Shown piece by piece: positions 25,763 through 35,399 of a stretch of 64,000 nucleotides of DNA (its first letter is position 1; each line of letters begins with the position of its first letter). A program made the translations under genes and the position numbers. Where the stretch lies: assembly GCF_016881005.1 (NCBI RefSeq), contig NZ_JACOPV010000019.1:1-64000 (forward strand), read 5' to 3'. Origin of the DNA: Pseudomonas arcuscaelestis. GTDB taxonomy: Bacteria > Pseudomonadota > Gammaproteobacteria > Pseudomonadales > Pseudomonadaceae. The notes beneath the pieces were generated by a model. It saw only the letters and a program-made list of their open reading frames with translations, was not told the DNA's origin and searched no databases.

Positions 25763-26545
25763 TTGAGCACAAGGACAATGTCATTTAACCTGAATGGCTA
25801 TGCAGTTGTTCCGGAACTGGTGACTGAAGGCGATTTGGCCTTGGCCCGTTCACTTGTCGGTAGACTGACCGAACGCTACCGTCAGGGAGACGTGGCGGCG
25901 TTGTCGGCCGGTGTGAGCATCAGCGATGCCGGACGACGAAATCCACAGCGCAATCCCGGTGTCGATCCTGAACAGTGGACGCAAGAGCCTTTTATAATAG
26001 GTGACCTGCTGGCCCTGGAACCTTGCTTTGCATGGTTGTTTTCACGGGAATCCATTTGGAACTGCGTTGCCAAACTATTGGACTGCATGCCATCCGAGTT
26101 GTTGTTTCACTTCAGCAACCTCACGCGCAAACCCGGTATGGCCGGCCCGGCGATAGGTTGGCATCGCGACGCGCAAAACAACTATTTCGCCAGTGAGGAT
26201 GGGCGTACTGTGCGCGTGCTGATTGCGCTTGAACACATGTCTACTGAAAACGGTGGTACGGCAGTAGTGCCACGTTCGCACATGGACGCACTGGCAGGTA
26301 TCGAAGACGCACTGTGCCCTGAGGTTTCACCCGGTAGTTGCCTGGTGCTGCACAGTGCCACGCTGCATGGGGGAACACCCAATCGAAGTGGGCGGGAGCG
26401 AGATGTGATCGTTATGCAGTTTGGCTTGCGTAGCTCGTCACTTCGTTGTCAGGCAAGCGAATGTATGGCGCTGTCGAGTCGTGATGAGCTTTTGGTTTTT
26501 GCCTCCAACCTGCCTGATAATCAACGATGTGCTGCAGAGAACTAA
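25763..26545 (+). CDS. Phytanoyl-CoA dioxygenase (PhyH) family protein
   Basis: The 260-residue Fe(II)/2-oxoglutarate oxygenase has iron ligands His and Asp in GWHRDAQNNYF and His in LHGGTPNRSGRERD, where the Arg would bind 2-oxoglutarate. The segment HMSTENGGTAVVPRSH is the family's core strand. The start is a TTG at 25763 with AGGGAG at good spacing; an ATG at 25778 is the alternative, and longer readings run into the operator region. It is divergent from the ALDH/ADH operon across the palindromic site, so it may share its regulator. The substrate is unknown; family members hydroxylate small metabolites. Confidence 0.75.
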   Translation: MSTRTMSFNLNGYAVVPELVTEGDLALARSLVGRLTERYRQGDVAALSAGVSISDAGRRNPQRNPGVDPEQWTQEPFIIGDLLALEPCFAWLFSRESIWNCVAKLLDCMPSELLFHFSNLTRKPGMAGPAIGWHRDAQNNYFASEDGRTVRVLIALEHMSTENGGTAVVPRSHMDALAGIEDALCPEVSPGSCLVLHSATLHGGTPNRSGRERDVIVMQFGLRSSSLRCQASECMALSSRDELLVFASNLPDNQRCAAEN

Positions 26546-26656
26546 CTGCTTTGTCGTTGTCACCCGAAAAGCAAGGGTGTTCAATAGCAGGACCACAGGC
26601 CAGCCATCACCCCGCATCGGGCGTCTCTTCAATCGATGCAGTCTGGAGCAGAGATC

Positions 26657-27079
26657 ATGAACAGGTTGATGATCGTGCTTGCAGCCAGCCTAGTTGCGGG
26701 TTGCCAGGCGCCGATGCCGGTGGCCAACCCGGAAAAAGCCTGGGTCAGTTTCTCCACACCGTTCCCCAATGACCGCCTGCTGTTGGCTGAGCGCTTGGAC
26801 AAACAACGCTTGAGCGATGGGCGCTTCTTTGAGGTTGCGCCCGGCAGCCATGAGTTGATCGTCCGGTTTGATTACGAAGTTTCCGGAGGCGGGGGCTCGG
26901 GGATGATGGACGGCCCGTCCGTGCGGGTGTGCTACCTGACCATCAACTACGGGCATTTCGAAGCAGGCCAGCGATATGTGCTCGAGGCCCGCTCCATGGC
27001 GCTCACCCCCGAAGCGCGGCTGTACAGTGCCAAGCGTGAGATCGTTGCACAAATGAGCGACTTCTATTGCCTGATGTAA
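26657..27079 (+). CDS. PA0061-type lipoprotein
   Basis: The 140-residue protein has a lipoprotein signal (MNRLMIVLAASLVAGC, lipid attachment at Cys16). The mature part has WVSFSTPFPNDRLLLAERLDKQ and FFEVAPGSHELIVRFDYEV, a pattern seen in small Pseudomonas lipoproteins of the PA0061 group, with a pair of later cysteines (VCYLTI, DFYCLM). Its role is unknown. It converges on the LTA-synthase-like gene with a 26-bp gap. The ATG at 26657 is preceded by only a weak GCAGAGA. Confidence 0.75.
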   Translation: MNRLMIVLAASLVAGCQAPMPVANPEKAWVSFSTPFPNDRLLLAERLDKQRLSDGRFFEVAPGSHELIVRFDYEVSGGGGSGMMDGPSVRVCYLTINYGHFEAGQRYVLEARSMALTPEARLYSAKREIVAQMSDFYCLM

Positions 27080-27105
27080 GCAACCTCAGCGACGGCATGG
27101 CGCTA

Positions 27106-29337
27106 TCAACCGGATTGAACAACGCTTTCACTCGGCTCGACCTGCAGCGCTTCGCCTTCTTCGGAGGGCTCAGTAATTACGCTGAAGTCACTGACCTCGA
27201 CTGCGCCAAGGCCGTAGCCCAGCAGGTGGAAGGAAAAGGCCTTGCGTGCCTGTGGATTGCCAAACTGGAATTCCATGTTCAACGGCTGGTCTGCAGTTAC
27301 CAGCATTTCTCCCGGTAGCCCCAGTTGCACGTCCTGTTCGAGCTCTTTGGCCTTGAGCAGAATGTGCGCGTTGTATTGCGGGTCCACCGAGCGGATCGTC
27401 AGGCGCACCCGTGTGAGGGAGCCTTTAGGCATCTCCAGGTACTGGGCGCCGATAAGGTTGTCTGCCCAATCATCTTTGATTTGCGCCTGCAACGGGATAA
27501 TTGCCGGGCTGCCAAACTGGTAATGCTGGTTCAACGGCGTTCTGAGCAGCGATTGATCCAGCGCCGTCGCCCTGGCACTGACTTCACGGGCGCGCCTGCC
27601 GCGATACTGGCCGATCAGGTTTGCGCGCTCGGCGATGAAGCCTGCGCTGGCGAAGTTCCGGCAGCGCTGCTGGAAGTCGCATTCGGTGAAGGTGCCGCGG
27701 CCATCGTGGTAGCGCAACATGCCGTTGGTGTACGACATGATCTCGCGGGGTGTTTGATAGTCACGGAACAGGGAACGTCCACTGAGCACAGGAGGTACCG
27801 ACAGGGCAAAATAGTCCAGTACCGACGCCGCCAGGTCGACGTGGCCATAGACGCCGGATTTTATCCGCGGCAGCTGTTCCTGCTCTGGCGCCAATGTCAG
27901 GTTGAACCCCCAGGAAGAGGCCAGGCGCACGCCGTCTATGCCGTGGGACTCGTCCGAGGTAATCACCACCAGGGTGTCCTTGAACACACCCTTGGCTTGC
28001 AGCGCACTGAGGAACTGCCCGAGGGCATCGTCCAGATAGGCAACCGCCGCTTGTTTGGGCGTGTCATAGCGCTGCAGATATTCTTCCGGCGCCGAGTAGG
28101 GTTGGTGGGTGCCAACGGTCAGCAAGGTCAACATCCACGGCTTTTTTTGCTTCTTCAGCTGGCCGACGTAGCCAAGCGCACCTTCGAAAAACGCCTTGTC
28201 GTCCTTGCCCCAGGGAAATTCCAGGTAGTTGCTGTTGGTGAACCAGTCCAGGCCGTGGGTGGCATCGAAGCCGATGTGCGGCATGATTTTGTCTTTGGCC
28301 ATGAAACGCAGGCCGGCACCTTGGAGGAAGTGAGTGGAGAAGCCGTTATTGCGCAACTGGGCAGGCAGGCATGCCTGATTGCGTTCGCTTTGCACCAATA
28401 GCTCGATGCCCTTGGGCGTGCCATTGTCCAGCTTGTCGTAATCACCGCACAGCATCGCGTACAGGCCACGAATGGTCTGATGGCTGTGCAACACATAGTC
28501 GGGTGTATTCATGCCGCGCTCTGCCCAGCGGCTGAGGTTGGGCATGAGGTTTTCTTGGTAGCTGCTGTTCAAGGCTTCGCGGTTGGTCTTGATGTAGGCG
28601 CCGGGTATGCCCTCCAGTGCGATGATCAACACGTTGCGCGCGCGGCCGGGCGCGGCGAGCAGTTTTTGTCCGTCGAGATCCAGTTGGGTGAGTCCTGCCA
28701 TTGGCGGGGTGATTTCGGACTGGTCATCTTCCAGCCATTCCTCCGCCCGCATCTGCACCTCACCAACACCCGCCATCACCAGTTGATGCGGCAGGTTGTA
28801 CAGGCGCCATTGGTCAGCGTCGGTAGAGTAGAGGTGCTGGGCGCCCCAATGCGCTAACAGCAACACCAGCGGCGCAGCCCACAAGCTTCGTGGCAAGGGC
28901 TTGGCGCGGCTGGAACGACTCATCCGGTAAGTCAGCAACCAGATCATCAAGCCACACAGCAAGCTTGCGCCAAGCCACGGATGGGCAAAACCACCACCAG
29001 TGGAGTTGCCGACGAATTGCGGGTCGATCAGGTAATGCAGGTCTGAGGCGTTCGGAAGCCTGCCAACTGCGCTGACCAGCTCGGCCGTTGCCACGGTCAG
29101 GAAGGACCAGGCCAGCAACAGTGGGAGTGCCAGCCACAAAGGTCGACGATACACGAGCATGACGAGCAGGCTGGCGATGCCGACGTCGGAAAGGTAGCCC
29201 AATGGGTTCGACCAGCCAAAAGCGGCACGCTGGCACAGTGGCACGATCAATACCAGACCGACCAGCGCCGCGAGGTGTGCGTAAGGTTGCCGAAGCACGT
29301 GGCGGATGATGCTCACAAAAAAAGGCCTTCCATTCAT
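27106..29337 (-). CDS. LTA synthase-like membrane sulfatase/phosphoglycerol transferase
   Basis: The 743-residue protein has an N-terminal membrane part of about five helices (residues 15-180) and a sulfatase-fold domain (about 235-540) facing the periplasm. It has metal-binding Glu in VLIIALEGIPGAY, the probable nucleophile Thr in HSHQTIRGLYAMLCGDYD, and VVITSDESHGID in place of the common SDHG. A beta-rich C-terminal domain of about 150 residues follows. The family includes lipoteichoic acid synthases and, in Gram-negatives, transferases that add phosphoglycerol or phosphoethanolamine to envelope glycans. It is a single gene; its target is unknown. Confidence 0.85.
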   Translation of the reverse strand: MNGRPFFVSIIRHVLRQPYAHLAALVGLVLIVPLCQRAAFGWSNPLGYLSDVGIASLLVMLVYRRPLWLALPLLLAWSFLTVATAELVSAVGRLPNASDLHYLIDPQFVGNSTGGGFAHPWLGASLLCGLMIWLLTYRMSRSSRAKPLPRSLWAAPLVLLLAHWGAQHLYSTDADQWRLYNLPHQLVMAGVGEVQMRAEEWLEDDQSEITPPMAGLTQLDLDGQKLLAAPGRARNVLIIALEGIPGAYIKTNREALNSSYQENLMPNLSRWAERGMNTPDYVLHSHQTIRGLYAMLCGDYDKLDNGTPKGIELLVQSERNQACLPAQLRNNGFSTHFLQGAGLRFMAKDKIMPHIGFDATHGLDWFTNSNYLEFPWGKDDKAFFEGALGYVGQLKKQKKPWMLTLLTVGTHQPYSAPEEYLQRYDTPKQAAVAYLDDALGQFLSALQAKGVFKDTLVVITSDESHGIDGVRLASSWGFNLTLAPEQEQLPRIKSGVYGHVDLAASVLDYFALSVPPVLSGRSLFRDYQTPREIMSYTNGMLRYHDGRGTFTECDFQQRCRNFASAGFIAERANLIGQYRGRRAREVSARATALDQSLLRTPLNQHYQFGSPAIIPLQAQIKDDWADNLIGAQYLEMPKGSLTRVRLTIRSVDPQYNAHILLKAKELEQDVQLGLPGEMLVTADQPLNMEFQFGNPQARKAFSFHLLGYGLGAVEVSDFSVITEPSEEGEALQVEPSESVVQSG

Positions 29338-29619
29338 TAAATATTCATATCCGTATGCTGGATGGTATCAGGCGTGGCGAAGTCTGGCTGGGAGATTGAC
29401 GGATTGCATGTTTACGCAAGGTGTCCAGGCGTGGTGCGGAGGTGGAACGCGGAATCAGCCTTTTCAGGCGTCAGCCTGGTTTTCAAAGATCATTTATATC
29501 AAGGAGTTACCGTTTGGGCGGGGCCTGCTCAATCCGGAAATGATTTTGCCTTTCCTGGCCCTAGACTGGCTTTGCCAAGAAGGTTGCCCGATCCGGGCAG
29601 AGCCAGGAGCCTCCAATCA

Positions 29620-31050
29620 ATGACAAGAACAACCGAAGAGAAGGTCGAGCTGCTACTGACTGACCCCGTGGCGCTGGCTGAGCATTCCTGCGAAACGTGG
29701 AATCAGCTGCCACGCGAAGTAATCGAGTCGCTGCAACTGGCTGCGATCCAGCGTCGTTTCAGGCAAATGCGCGACAGCATTGCGGTACTGACGAAGCTTG
29801 CCAATGCCGAGGGTATTGAACAGATCGAGCACATCGACGACGTGGTGCCCTTGCTGTTCGAGCACACCGTGTACAAGTCCTATCCGCCATCATTGCTTGA
29901 GAAGAACAACTTCGCGGCGATCAACAAGTGGTTGTGCAAGCTGGTCACCACCGAGACCGCCCAGGCCATCCAGGCTGCCGATGTAAGCGCCTGCGCAGGC
30001 CTGGATGACTGGTTTGAAGCCATGGACCGGGCGGTACCGCAGCTTTGCGTCAGCCATACCTCGGGGACCTCCGGGACGTTGTCGTTCTTGCCCCTGAGCA
30101 ACCGTGAATTCGAAAAGGCCGTACAAATCCGCAGGCTCTACGCCTGGCGCATGAAAGGTCCGCAAGCGACGCAACCGGACATGCACTGCGTGTACCCGTA
30201 CTACCGCAAGGGTTACCTCAGTCACATGCGTGGTAACTCGGCAATCATGAAGGCGGTACTGCCGAGCCTGGACAACTTTCACCCGGCTTATCCCGCAACA
30301 CTCTCCAGCGATGTGCTGCATTTGGGGGCTAAAGTACGCGCGGCACATGCCAAAGGCACCCTCGATCGCGTGGTAATCAGTCCCGAACTGATGGCGAAAA
30401 AGAACGACTTCGACCAGTTGCAAGCTGACATGCCCCAGCACTTGGCTAACTTCTTCGACGACATGAGCACCAGGCTCAGGGGCCACGTCGTCTACATCGG
30501 TGGTACCTGGAATCTTCTCCACAACATGGCCAAGGCCGGCCTTGAGCGGGGGCTGGAAGGGGTATTTCACGCCGATTCGTTCATTGCCACCACCGGCGGC
30601 GCCAAGGGCGTGGTGCAGCCTGAGGGCTGGCGCGAGGACGTGCTGCGTTTCACCGGTGCGAGCAAAATCTTCGAAACCTACGCCATGTCGGAAACCCCGA
30701 GCGGCTCGCATGCGCTCTGCGAACACGGCCATTACCACTTCTCGCACACGACAATTCCCTTCGTCCTCGATCCCGAAACGGGCAAGTCCTTGCCACGTAG
30801 CGGGCGCCAGACTGGCCGTGCGGCATTCTTCGACCTGGGCGCGGATCTGCGTTGGGGCGGTTTCGTCACCGGCGATGAAATCACCGTTGAGTGGGACGAA
30901 CCGTGCCCTTGCGGCCGCCCCAGCCGTTATGTAGTAGCGCCTATCCAGCGTTACAGCGACAAAAACGGTGGTGACGACAAGATCACCTGCGCCGCCTCCG
31001 AACAATCCCATCGTGAGGCGATGGACTTCCTTAATACGCTGGAGCTTTGA
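29620..31050 (+). CDS. LuxE/PaaK-like adenylate-forming acyl synthetase
   Basis: The 476-residue protein has the nucleotide-binding loop TSGTSG at residues 147-152, a central HADSFIATTGGAKGVV/FETYAMSETPSG region (adenylate-forming A5-like motif) and a cysteine-rich turn near the end (EPCPCGRPSRYV), all as in LuxE and phenylacetate-CoA ligase relatives. LuxE activates a fatty acid as acyl-AMP and passes the acyl group to a reductase partner. A LuxC-like reductase gene starts 3 bases downstream, so the pair probably turns a carboxylic acid into an aldehyde. It is longer than LuxE (about 370 residues). The start is the ATG at 29620 (CCAGGAG upstream). Confidence 0.75.
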   Translation: MTRTTEEKVELLLTDPVALAEHSCETWNQLPREVIESLQLAAIQRRFRQMRDSIAVLTKLANAEGIEQIEHIDDVVPLLFEHTVYKSYPPSLLEKNNFAAINKWLCKLVTTETAQAIQAADVSACAGLDDWFEAMDRAVPQLCVSHTSGTSGTLSFLPLSNREFEKAVQIRRLYAWRMKGPQATQPDMHCVYPYYRKGYLSHMRGNSAIMKAVLPSLDNFHPAYPATLSSDVLHLGAKVRAAHAKGTLDRVVISPELMAKKNDFDQLQADMPQHLANFFDDMSTRLRGHVVYIGGTWNLLHNMAKAGLERGLEGVFHADSFIATTGGAKGVVQPEGWREDVLRFTGASKIFETYAMSETPSGSHALCEHGHYHFSHTTIPFVLDPETGKSLPRSGRQTGRAAFFDLGADLRWGGFVTGDEITVEWDEPCPCGRPSRYVVAPIQRYSDKNGGDDKITCAASEQSHREAMDFLNTLEL

Positions 31051-31053
31051 ACC

Positions 31054-32511
31054 ATGGCCCATCCCATTGCACCGATGATTATCCGCGGCGAAGTGATCAC
31101 CGACCACTTGATCGAGGTCGGCGGTCGTGGCGGCGACCTGACCTTCCTCACGCCTGATGCGAACAAATACATCGACCGCCTGCCGCTGGGTAACCCGACC
31201 AAGCTGGCGGACCTGTACCGCCTGAGCTTCGACGACATACTCGACTACGCAGTTGCACTCGGTGAGCGTCTGGCGTTCGACAACAACGCCTATCTGCAGG
31301 AAGCGTGCGAACTGTCATTCTTGACCGCACCGACGACCCCGACCATCGTCAAGGCGTCCTATATGGGCCTGCAGAATCTTCTGCGCCGCGATGTGATCAC
31401 TGAAATGGTCGAGAGCGCGGTAGGCGTTGAATACCTTGAAGGTTGGGTAAAACGGCAGTTGCTCGATGGTACCGAGCTTGAGGTGCGCTGTTTTGGCGCG
31501 CGGACCCTGCATATCGTTGCCGGTAATGCGGTTGCGCTGTCGTTGTGGACCATCATCCGCAATATGGTCCTGCGCAGCGACGCCATCATCAAGGCACCGT
31601 CAAACGATCCGTTCACTGCTGCTGCCATCGCCCGCACCATGGTCGACATGGCCCCGGACCACCCCTTGACCCGGCACCTGAGCGTGGCCTACTGGAAGGG
31701 GGGCGACCAGGCGTTCGAACAACGGTTGTACCAGCCGCAGAACCTGGAAAAAATCGTTGCCTGGGGTGGTTTTGCTGCCATGAAGCATGTCACCCAGTAC
31801 ATCCAGCCAGGTCTTGAACTGATCTCCCTAGACCCCAAGCGCAGTACCAGCATCATTGGTCAGGGGGCGTTCGACAGCGAGGCGAACATGCGTGAAGCGG
31901 CGGTACGCCTGGCTTCGGACATCGGCGCTATTAACCAGAAGGGGTGTGTTTGTGCGCGCACGATCTACGTGCAGTCGGGCACCGACGAGCAGGGGCTGGA
32001 ACGCCTGAATACCTTTGGCCGTTATGTGTATGACGCCATGTTGGCACTGCCCAATAGCATCAGTACCACGCCCAAACACTACGACCGCAACCTCAAGGCT
32101 CATGTCGATGCCCTGCGCCTGGATGACGAGTGGTACAAGGTCATAGGCGGCCAGGCGGGTGAGGGCGCGATCATCTGTTCGCAGTTGCCCGAGCCGGTGC
32201 CGTTTTCCACGTTGCTCGACGATCGTACCGCCAACCTGGTGCCGGTCGATGAACTGAGCGAGGTGATGGACGCAGTGGATGCCTACACCCAGACCGTCGG
32301 CATCTATCCGGAAAGCATCAAGGATCAGCTCAAGGATGTGCTGCCGCTGCATGGCGCCCAGCGCATCGTTTCGCTAGGTTACGCAGCGGCGATGAAGTTC
32401 GCCGCTCCGCAGGATTCGATAGAGCCGCTGCGACGCATGGGCAAATGGATCTCCAACCAGATCGCCTCGCCCCAGACCAGCCCTGCGCCGTGGTTGCGGC
32501 CGTCGATCTGA
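31054..32511 (+). CDS. LuxC-like acyl-CoA/acyl-protein reductase
   Basis: The 485-residue protein is of the LuxC acyl-CoA reductase family (PF05893), related to aldehyde dehydrogenases. It has HIVAGNAVALSLWTIIRNMVLR with IIKAPSNDPF (cofactor binding), WGGFAAMKHVTQYI, and the probable catalytic Cys298 in NQKGCVCARTIYV (Cys300 is the alternative). LuxC reduces an acyl group, delivered by LuxE, to an aldehyde with NADPH. The 3-base gap to the LuxE-like gene indicates that they are made together. No luxA or luxB is present, so the aldehyde is not for light emission. Confidence 0.8.
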   Translation: MAHPIAPMIIRGEVITDHLIEVGGRGGDLTFLTPDANKYIDRLPLGNPTKLADLYRLSFDDILDYAVALGERLAFDNNAYLQEACELSFLTAPTTPTIVKASYMGLQNLLRRDVITEMVESAVGVEYLEGWVKRQLLDGTELEVRCFGARTLHIVAGNAVALSLWTIIRNMVLRSDAIIKAPSNDPFTAAAIARTMVDMAPDHPLTRHLSVAYWKGGDQAFEQRLYQPQNLEKIVAWGGFAAMKHVTQYIQPGLELISLDPKRSTSIIGQGAFDSEANMREAAVRLASDIGAINQKGCVCARTIYVQSGTDEQGLERLNTFGRYVYDAMLALPNSISTTPKHYDRNLKAHVDALRLDDEWYKVIGGQAGEGAIICSQLPEPVPFSTLLDDRTANLVPVDELSEVMDAVDAYTQTVGIYPESIKDQLKDVLPLHGAQRIVSLGYAAAMKFAAPQDSIEPLRRMGKWISNQIASPQTSPAPWLRPSI

Positions 32512-32631
32512 GAGCACACGCGGCGCAATCTCTGCGAACTTCAGCGCCTGCCGGAATGTCCAGACCTTTACACGTCTCGGCAGGCTGCCCTGTCGAGCAG
32601 GCTTTGTTCAGCGCCATGAGGTGAGGTCGAG

Positions 32632-34419
32632 ATGACGATGACGGTAGGCGATTTTCTGGTTGAACGACTCAGCCAATGGGGGGTAACACGGATTTTTGGT
32701 TATCCGGGAGATGGTATCAACGGGGTGTTTGGCGCGCTGAGCAGGGCCCAGGGCAAGATTGAGTTCATTCAGGCCCGGCATGAAGAGATGGCTGCGTTCA
32801 TGGCCTCGGCGCACGCCAAGTTTACCGGCGAGCTGGGCGTGTGTATCGCCACCTCCGGGCCGGGCGCCTCGCACCTGATCACCGGGCTGTATGATGCGCG
32901 GCTGGACCATATGCCGGTCCTGGCGATTGTCGGCCAGCAGGCACGTACTGCATTGGGCAGCCATTATCAGCAGGAGCTGGACCTGGTTTCGATGTTCAAG
33001 GATGTCGCCGGGGCGTTCGTGCAACAGGCGTCGGCACCGTCCCAGGTCCGCCATCTGCTCGATCGTGCGGTACGTACTGCGGTGGGTGAGCGGCGTGTCA
33101 CCGCGCTCATTCTGCCAAACGACCTGCAGGACATGGACTATGAGGCGCCGGCCAGAGCGCATGGCACGGCGCATTCTGGTGTCGGCTATTCGAAGCCGAA
33201 AATCCTGCCTTATGACGCGGACCTGCAGCGCGCGGCCGATGCCTTGAACGCTGGCGAGAAGGTCGCGATTCTGGTGGGTGCCGGGGCCTTGCAAGCGACA
33301 GACGAGGTTATCGCCGTGGCCCAGAAGCTCGGCGCGGGGGTGGCCAAGGCCCTGTTGGGCAAGGCCGCTCTACCTGATGACTTGCCTTGGGTTACGGGGA
33401 GCATTGGTTTGCTGGGTACCGAGCCCAGCTACAAGCTCATGGTCGAATGCGACACGTTGCTGATGATCGGGTCCGGGTTTCCGTACGCCGAATTTTTGCC
33501 TAAGGAAGGCCAGGCGCGTGGGGTGCAGATCGATTTACAGCCCGACATGCTCAGCTTGCGCTATCCGATGGAAGTCAATCTGCAAGGTGATGCCGGCGAA
33601 ACACTTTTGGCATTGCTGCCATTGCTTACGCAGAAAACCTCGCGCAAGTGGCAGAAGAAAGTTGAAGGCTGGCGCAGCAGCTGGGAAAAGACCCTGGAAA
33701 AGCGAGCAATGGCCAAAGCCAAGCCAATTAACCCGCAACGCGTCGTTTTCGAGCTTTCGCCGCGTCTGCCTGAGCAGGCGATCATCACCAGTGATTCCGG
33801 TTCATGTGCCAATTGGTTCGCCCGTGACCTGAAAATTCGCCGTGGTATGCAGTGTTCGCTATCCGGCGGCCTGGCCTCCATGGGCGCTGCGGTGCCCTAT
33901 GCGATTGCGGCCAAGTTCGCCTTCCCGCAACGGCCGGTGATTGCCCTGGTCGGTGATGGGGCGATGCAGATGAACAATATGGCCGAGCTGATTACCGTCG
34001 CCAAATACTGGCGGCAATGGCAAAGCCCCAAGTGGATCTGCGCAGTCTTTAACAACGAAGACCTCAATCAGGTTACTTGGGAGCAACGGGCAATGGAGGG
34101 TGATCCAAAATTCGAAGCGTCGCAGAACATTCCGGATGTTCCCTATCACCTGTTCGCTATATCCATTGGCCTCAAAGGCATTTTTGTCGATCGGGAAGAG
34201 GATGTGGCGGGCGCCTGGGAACAGGCCTTGGCCTCGGAGGTTCCGGTATTGATCGAATTTAAGACCGACCCCAACGTACCACCGTTGCCACCGCACATAA
34301 GCCTTGATCAAGCGAAGAAATTCGCCACAACCTTGCTCAAGGGTGACCCGGACCAGTCCGGGATGCTGCTGCAAACGGCCAAGCAGGTGCTGGGGGCGGT
34401 TCTGCCGCATAAAAAATGA
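32632..34419 (+). CDS. Thiamine diphosphate-dependent enzyme (pyruvate oxidase/acetolactate synthase type)
   Basis: The 595-residue protein has the three-domain ThDP layout. The N-terminal pyrimidine-binding domain (1-170) carries GYPGDGINGVFGAL and the cofactor-activating Glu in ARHEEMAAF. The central domain (190-325) begins KVAILVGAGAL. The C-terminal domain (370-540) carries the ThDP motif GDGAMQMNN to FNNEDLNQVTWEQ. It is closest in feel to PoxB-like oxidases, which may use FAD and a quinone, but the reaction could also be a carboligation. It begins 120 bp after the LuxC-like gene in the same direction and may share that pathway. GAGGTGAGGT lies upstream of the ATG. Confidence 0.8.
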   Translation: MTMTVGDFLVERLSQWGVTRIFGYPGDGINGVFGALSRAQGKIEFIQARHEEMAAFMASAHAKFTGELGVCIATSGPGASHLITGLYDARLDHMPVLAIVGQQARTALGSHYQQELDLVSMFKDVAGAFVQQASAPSQVRHLLDRAVRTAVGERRVTALILPNDLQDMDYEAPARAHGTAHSGVGYSKPKILPYDADLQRAADALNAGEKVAILVGAGALQATDEVIAVAQKLGAGVAKALLGKAALPDDLPWVTGSIGLLGTEPSYKLMVECDTLLMIGSGFPYAEFLPKEGQARGVQIDLQPDMLSLRYPMEVNLQGDAGETLLALLPLLTQKTSRKWQKKVEGWRSSWEKTLEKRAMAKAKPINPQRVVFELSPRLPEQAIITSDSGSCANWFARDLKIRRGMQCSLSGGLASMGAAVPYAIAAKFAFPQRPVIALVGDGAMQMNNMAELITVAKYWRQWQSPKWICAVFNNEDLNQVTWEQRAMEGDPKFEASQNIPDVPYHLFAISIGLKGIFVDREEDVAGAWEQALASEVPVLIEFKTDPNVPPLPPHISLDQAKKFATTLLKGDPDQSGMLLQTAKQVLGAVLPHKK

Positions 34420-34437
34420 GGGCCATTAGTACAAGCC

Positions 34438-35334
34438 TCACATTTTCGACATGCCCTCGATCACCCATTTCAGCGAAGCCGGCAGCATTGGCCCGTGGCC
34501 CAACCCTTCAAAGCGCTTGAAGGTCACCTGCAGCCTTGGCACGTTTGCCAAATCTGCACTCAGCTCGCGGGCAGGGCGCTCGGTATCACCTGTGGTGGGG
34601 CCTCGCGGCTGCGAAGGTTCTTCGCTGCCGCGCATCAGTAGCAGTTGCGCGTGGTTGTCACCCAAGCGCTTGGGCAAGCCCGCGACTTCATTCAGGATTA
34701 CGCCATCATGCCACCACAGCGAGGGGCTGGCGGCTGCGTATCGGCTGAACTCGGTAGGGCGGGTGAACAGCGCGTGAAGCACCGCCAACCCTCCGTAGGA
34801 ATGGCCCCAAAGGGTTTGTCGGCGCTTGTCGATAGGCGCGACGTTGGCGACCATCGGGCGCATGCGCGTGTCGAGCAGGTCGAAGAATTCATCAACGCCG
34901 CCGCTGGGCTGGCCCGTTAGCGGGTCACGTTGTGAGCGCTGGCCGGGCAACTGTGGGGTGTAGTCGTAGGTGCGTGAACTGCGCTCGATACGTTGGTCGG
35001 TCTGATAGCCCACGGCAACCAGCAACGGTGCCTGGCCTTCGGCGAGCTTGTGCAGTTGCGCCTCGTTCAGCGCGCCGATGGCAGCATTGCCATCGAGCAT
35101 CCACAGCACCGGGTAACCGGCAGCAGGTGCCGGGCGGTCAGGCCGACCCACCCAGAGCTGGTAATGGCGCTTGCCATCGACGGAGTCGAGGGTGAGGGTG
35201 GTGAAAAAATACGCCAGATCCTGCTGCTGCAGGAGGCGGGTGTCCATCTTCTGCTCCCGCAGCGGCTGCGCCAGGGCGACGCCGGGCGCTGCAAGAATCA
35301 GCGCCAGTGCCACGGTCAGGGTGGTCTTGTTCAT
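34438..35334 (-). CDS. pfeE: Periplasmic ferric-siderophore esterase, PfeE-like
   Basis: The 298-residue alpha/beta hydrolase has a signal peptide (cleavage near ALAQ, about residue 23). The nucleophile is Ser179 in GHSYGG, with the acid in LLLMRGSEEP and the His in GLGHGPMLP. It belongs to the IroE/PfeE group that opens the tri-ester ring of enterobactin in the periplasm to free iron. Gene order (regulator, sensor, receptor, esterase) is that of P. aeruginosa pfeR-pfeS-pfeA-pfeE. The start at 35334 (MNKTTLT) gives a clean signal peptide; the longer frame overlaps the receptor gene. Confidence 0.85.
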   Translation of the reverse strand: MNKTTLTVALALILAAPGVALAQPLREQKMDTRLLQQQDLAYFFTTLTLDSVDGKRHYQLWVGRPDRPAPAAGYPVLWMLDGNAAIGALNEAQLHKLAEGQAPLLVAVGYQTDQRIERSSRTYDYTPQLPGQRSQRDPLTGQPSGGVDEFFDLLDTRMRPMVANVAPIDKRRQTLWGHSYGGLAVLHALFTRPTEFSRYAAASPSLWWHDGVILNEVAGLPKRLGDNHAQLLLMRGSEEPSQPRGPTTGDTERPARELSADLANVPRLQVTFKRFEGLGHGPMLPASLKWVIEGMSKM

Positions 35335-35399
35335 CAGGCGGTCTCGATATTGCTTGCGGGCAAAAAGGCCGCTGGATCTAACCCAGCGGCTGGCGGCCG

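Noticed and set aside
31054..32511. LuxC-like gene as part of a bioluminescence operon
   Set aside because: No luciferase (luxA/luxB) or luxD gene is present, so light emission is not supported.
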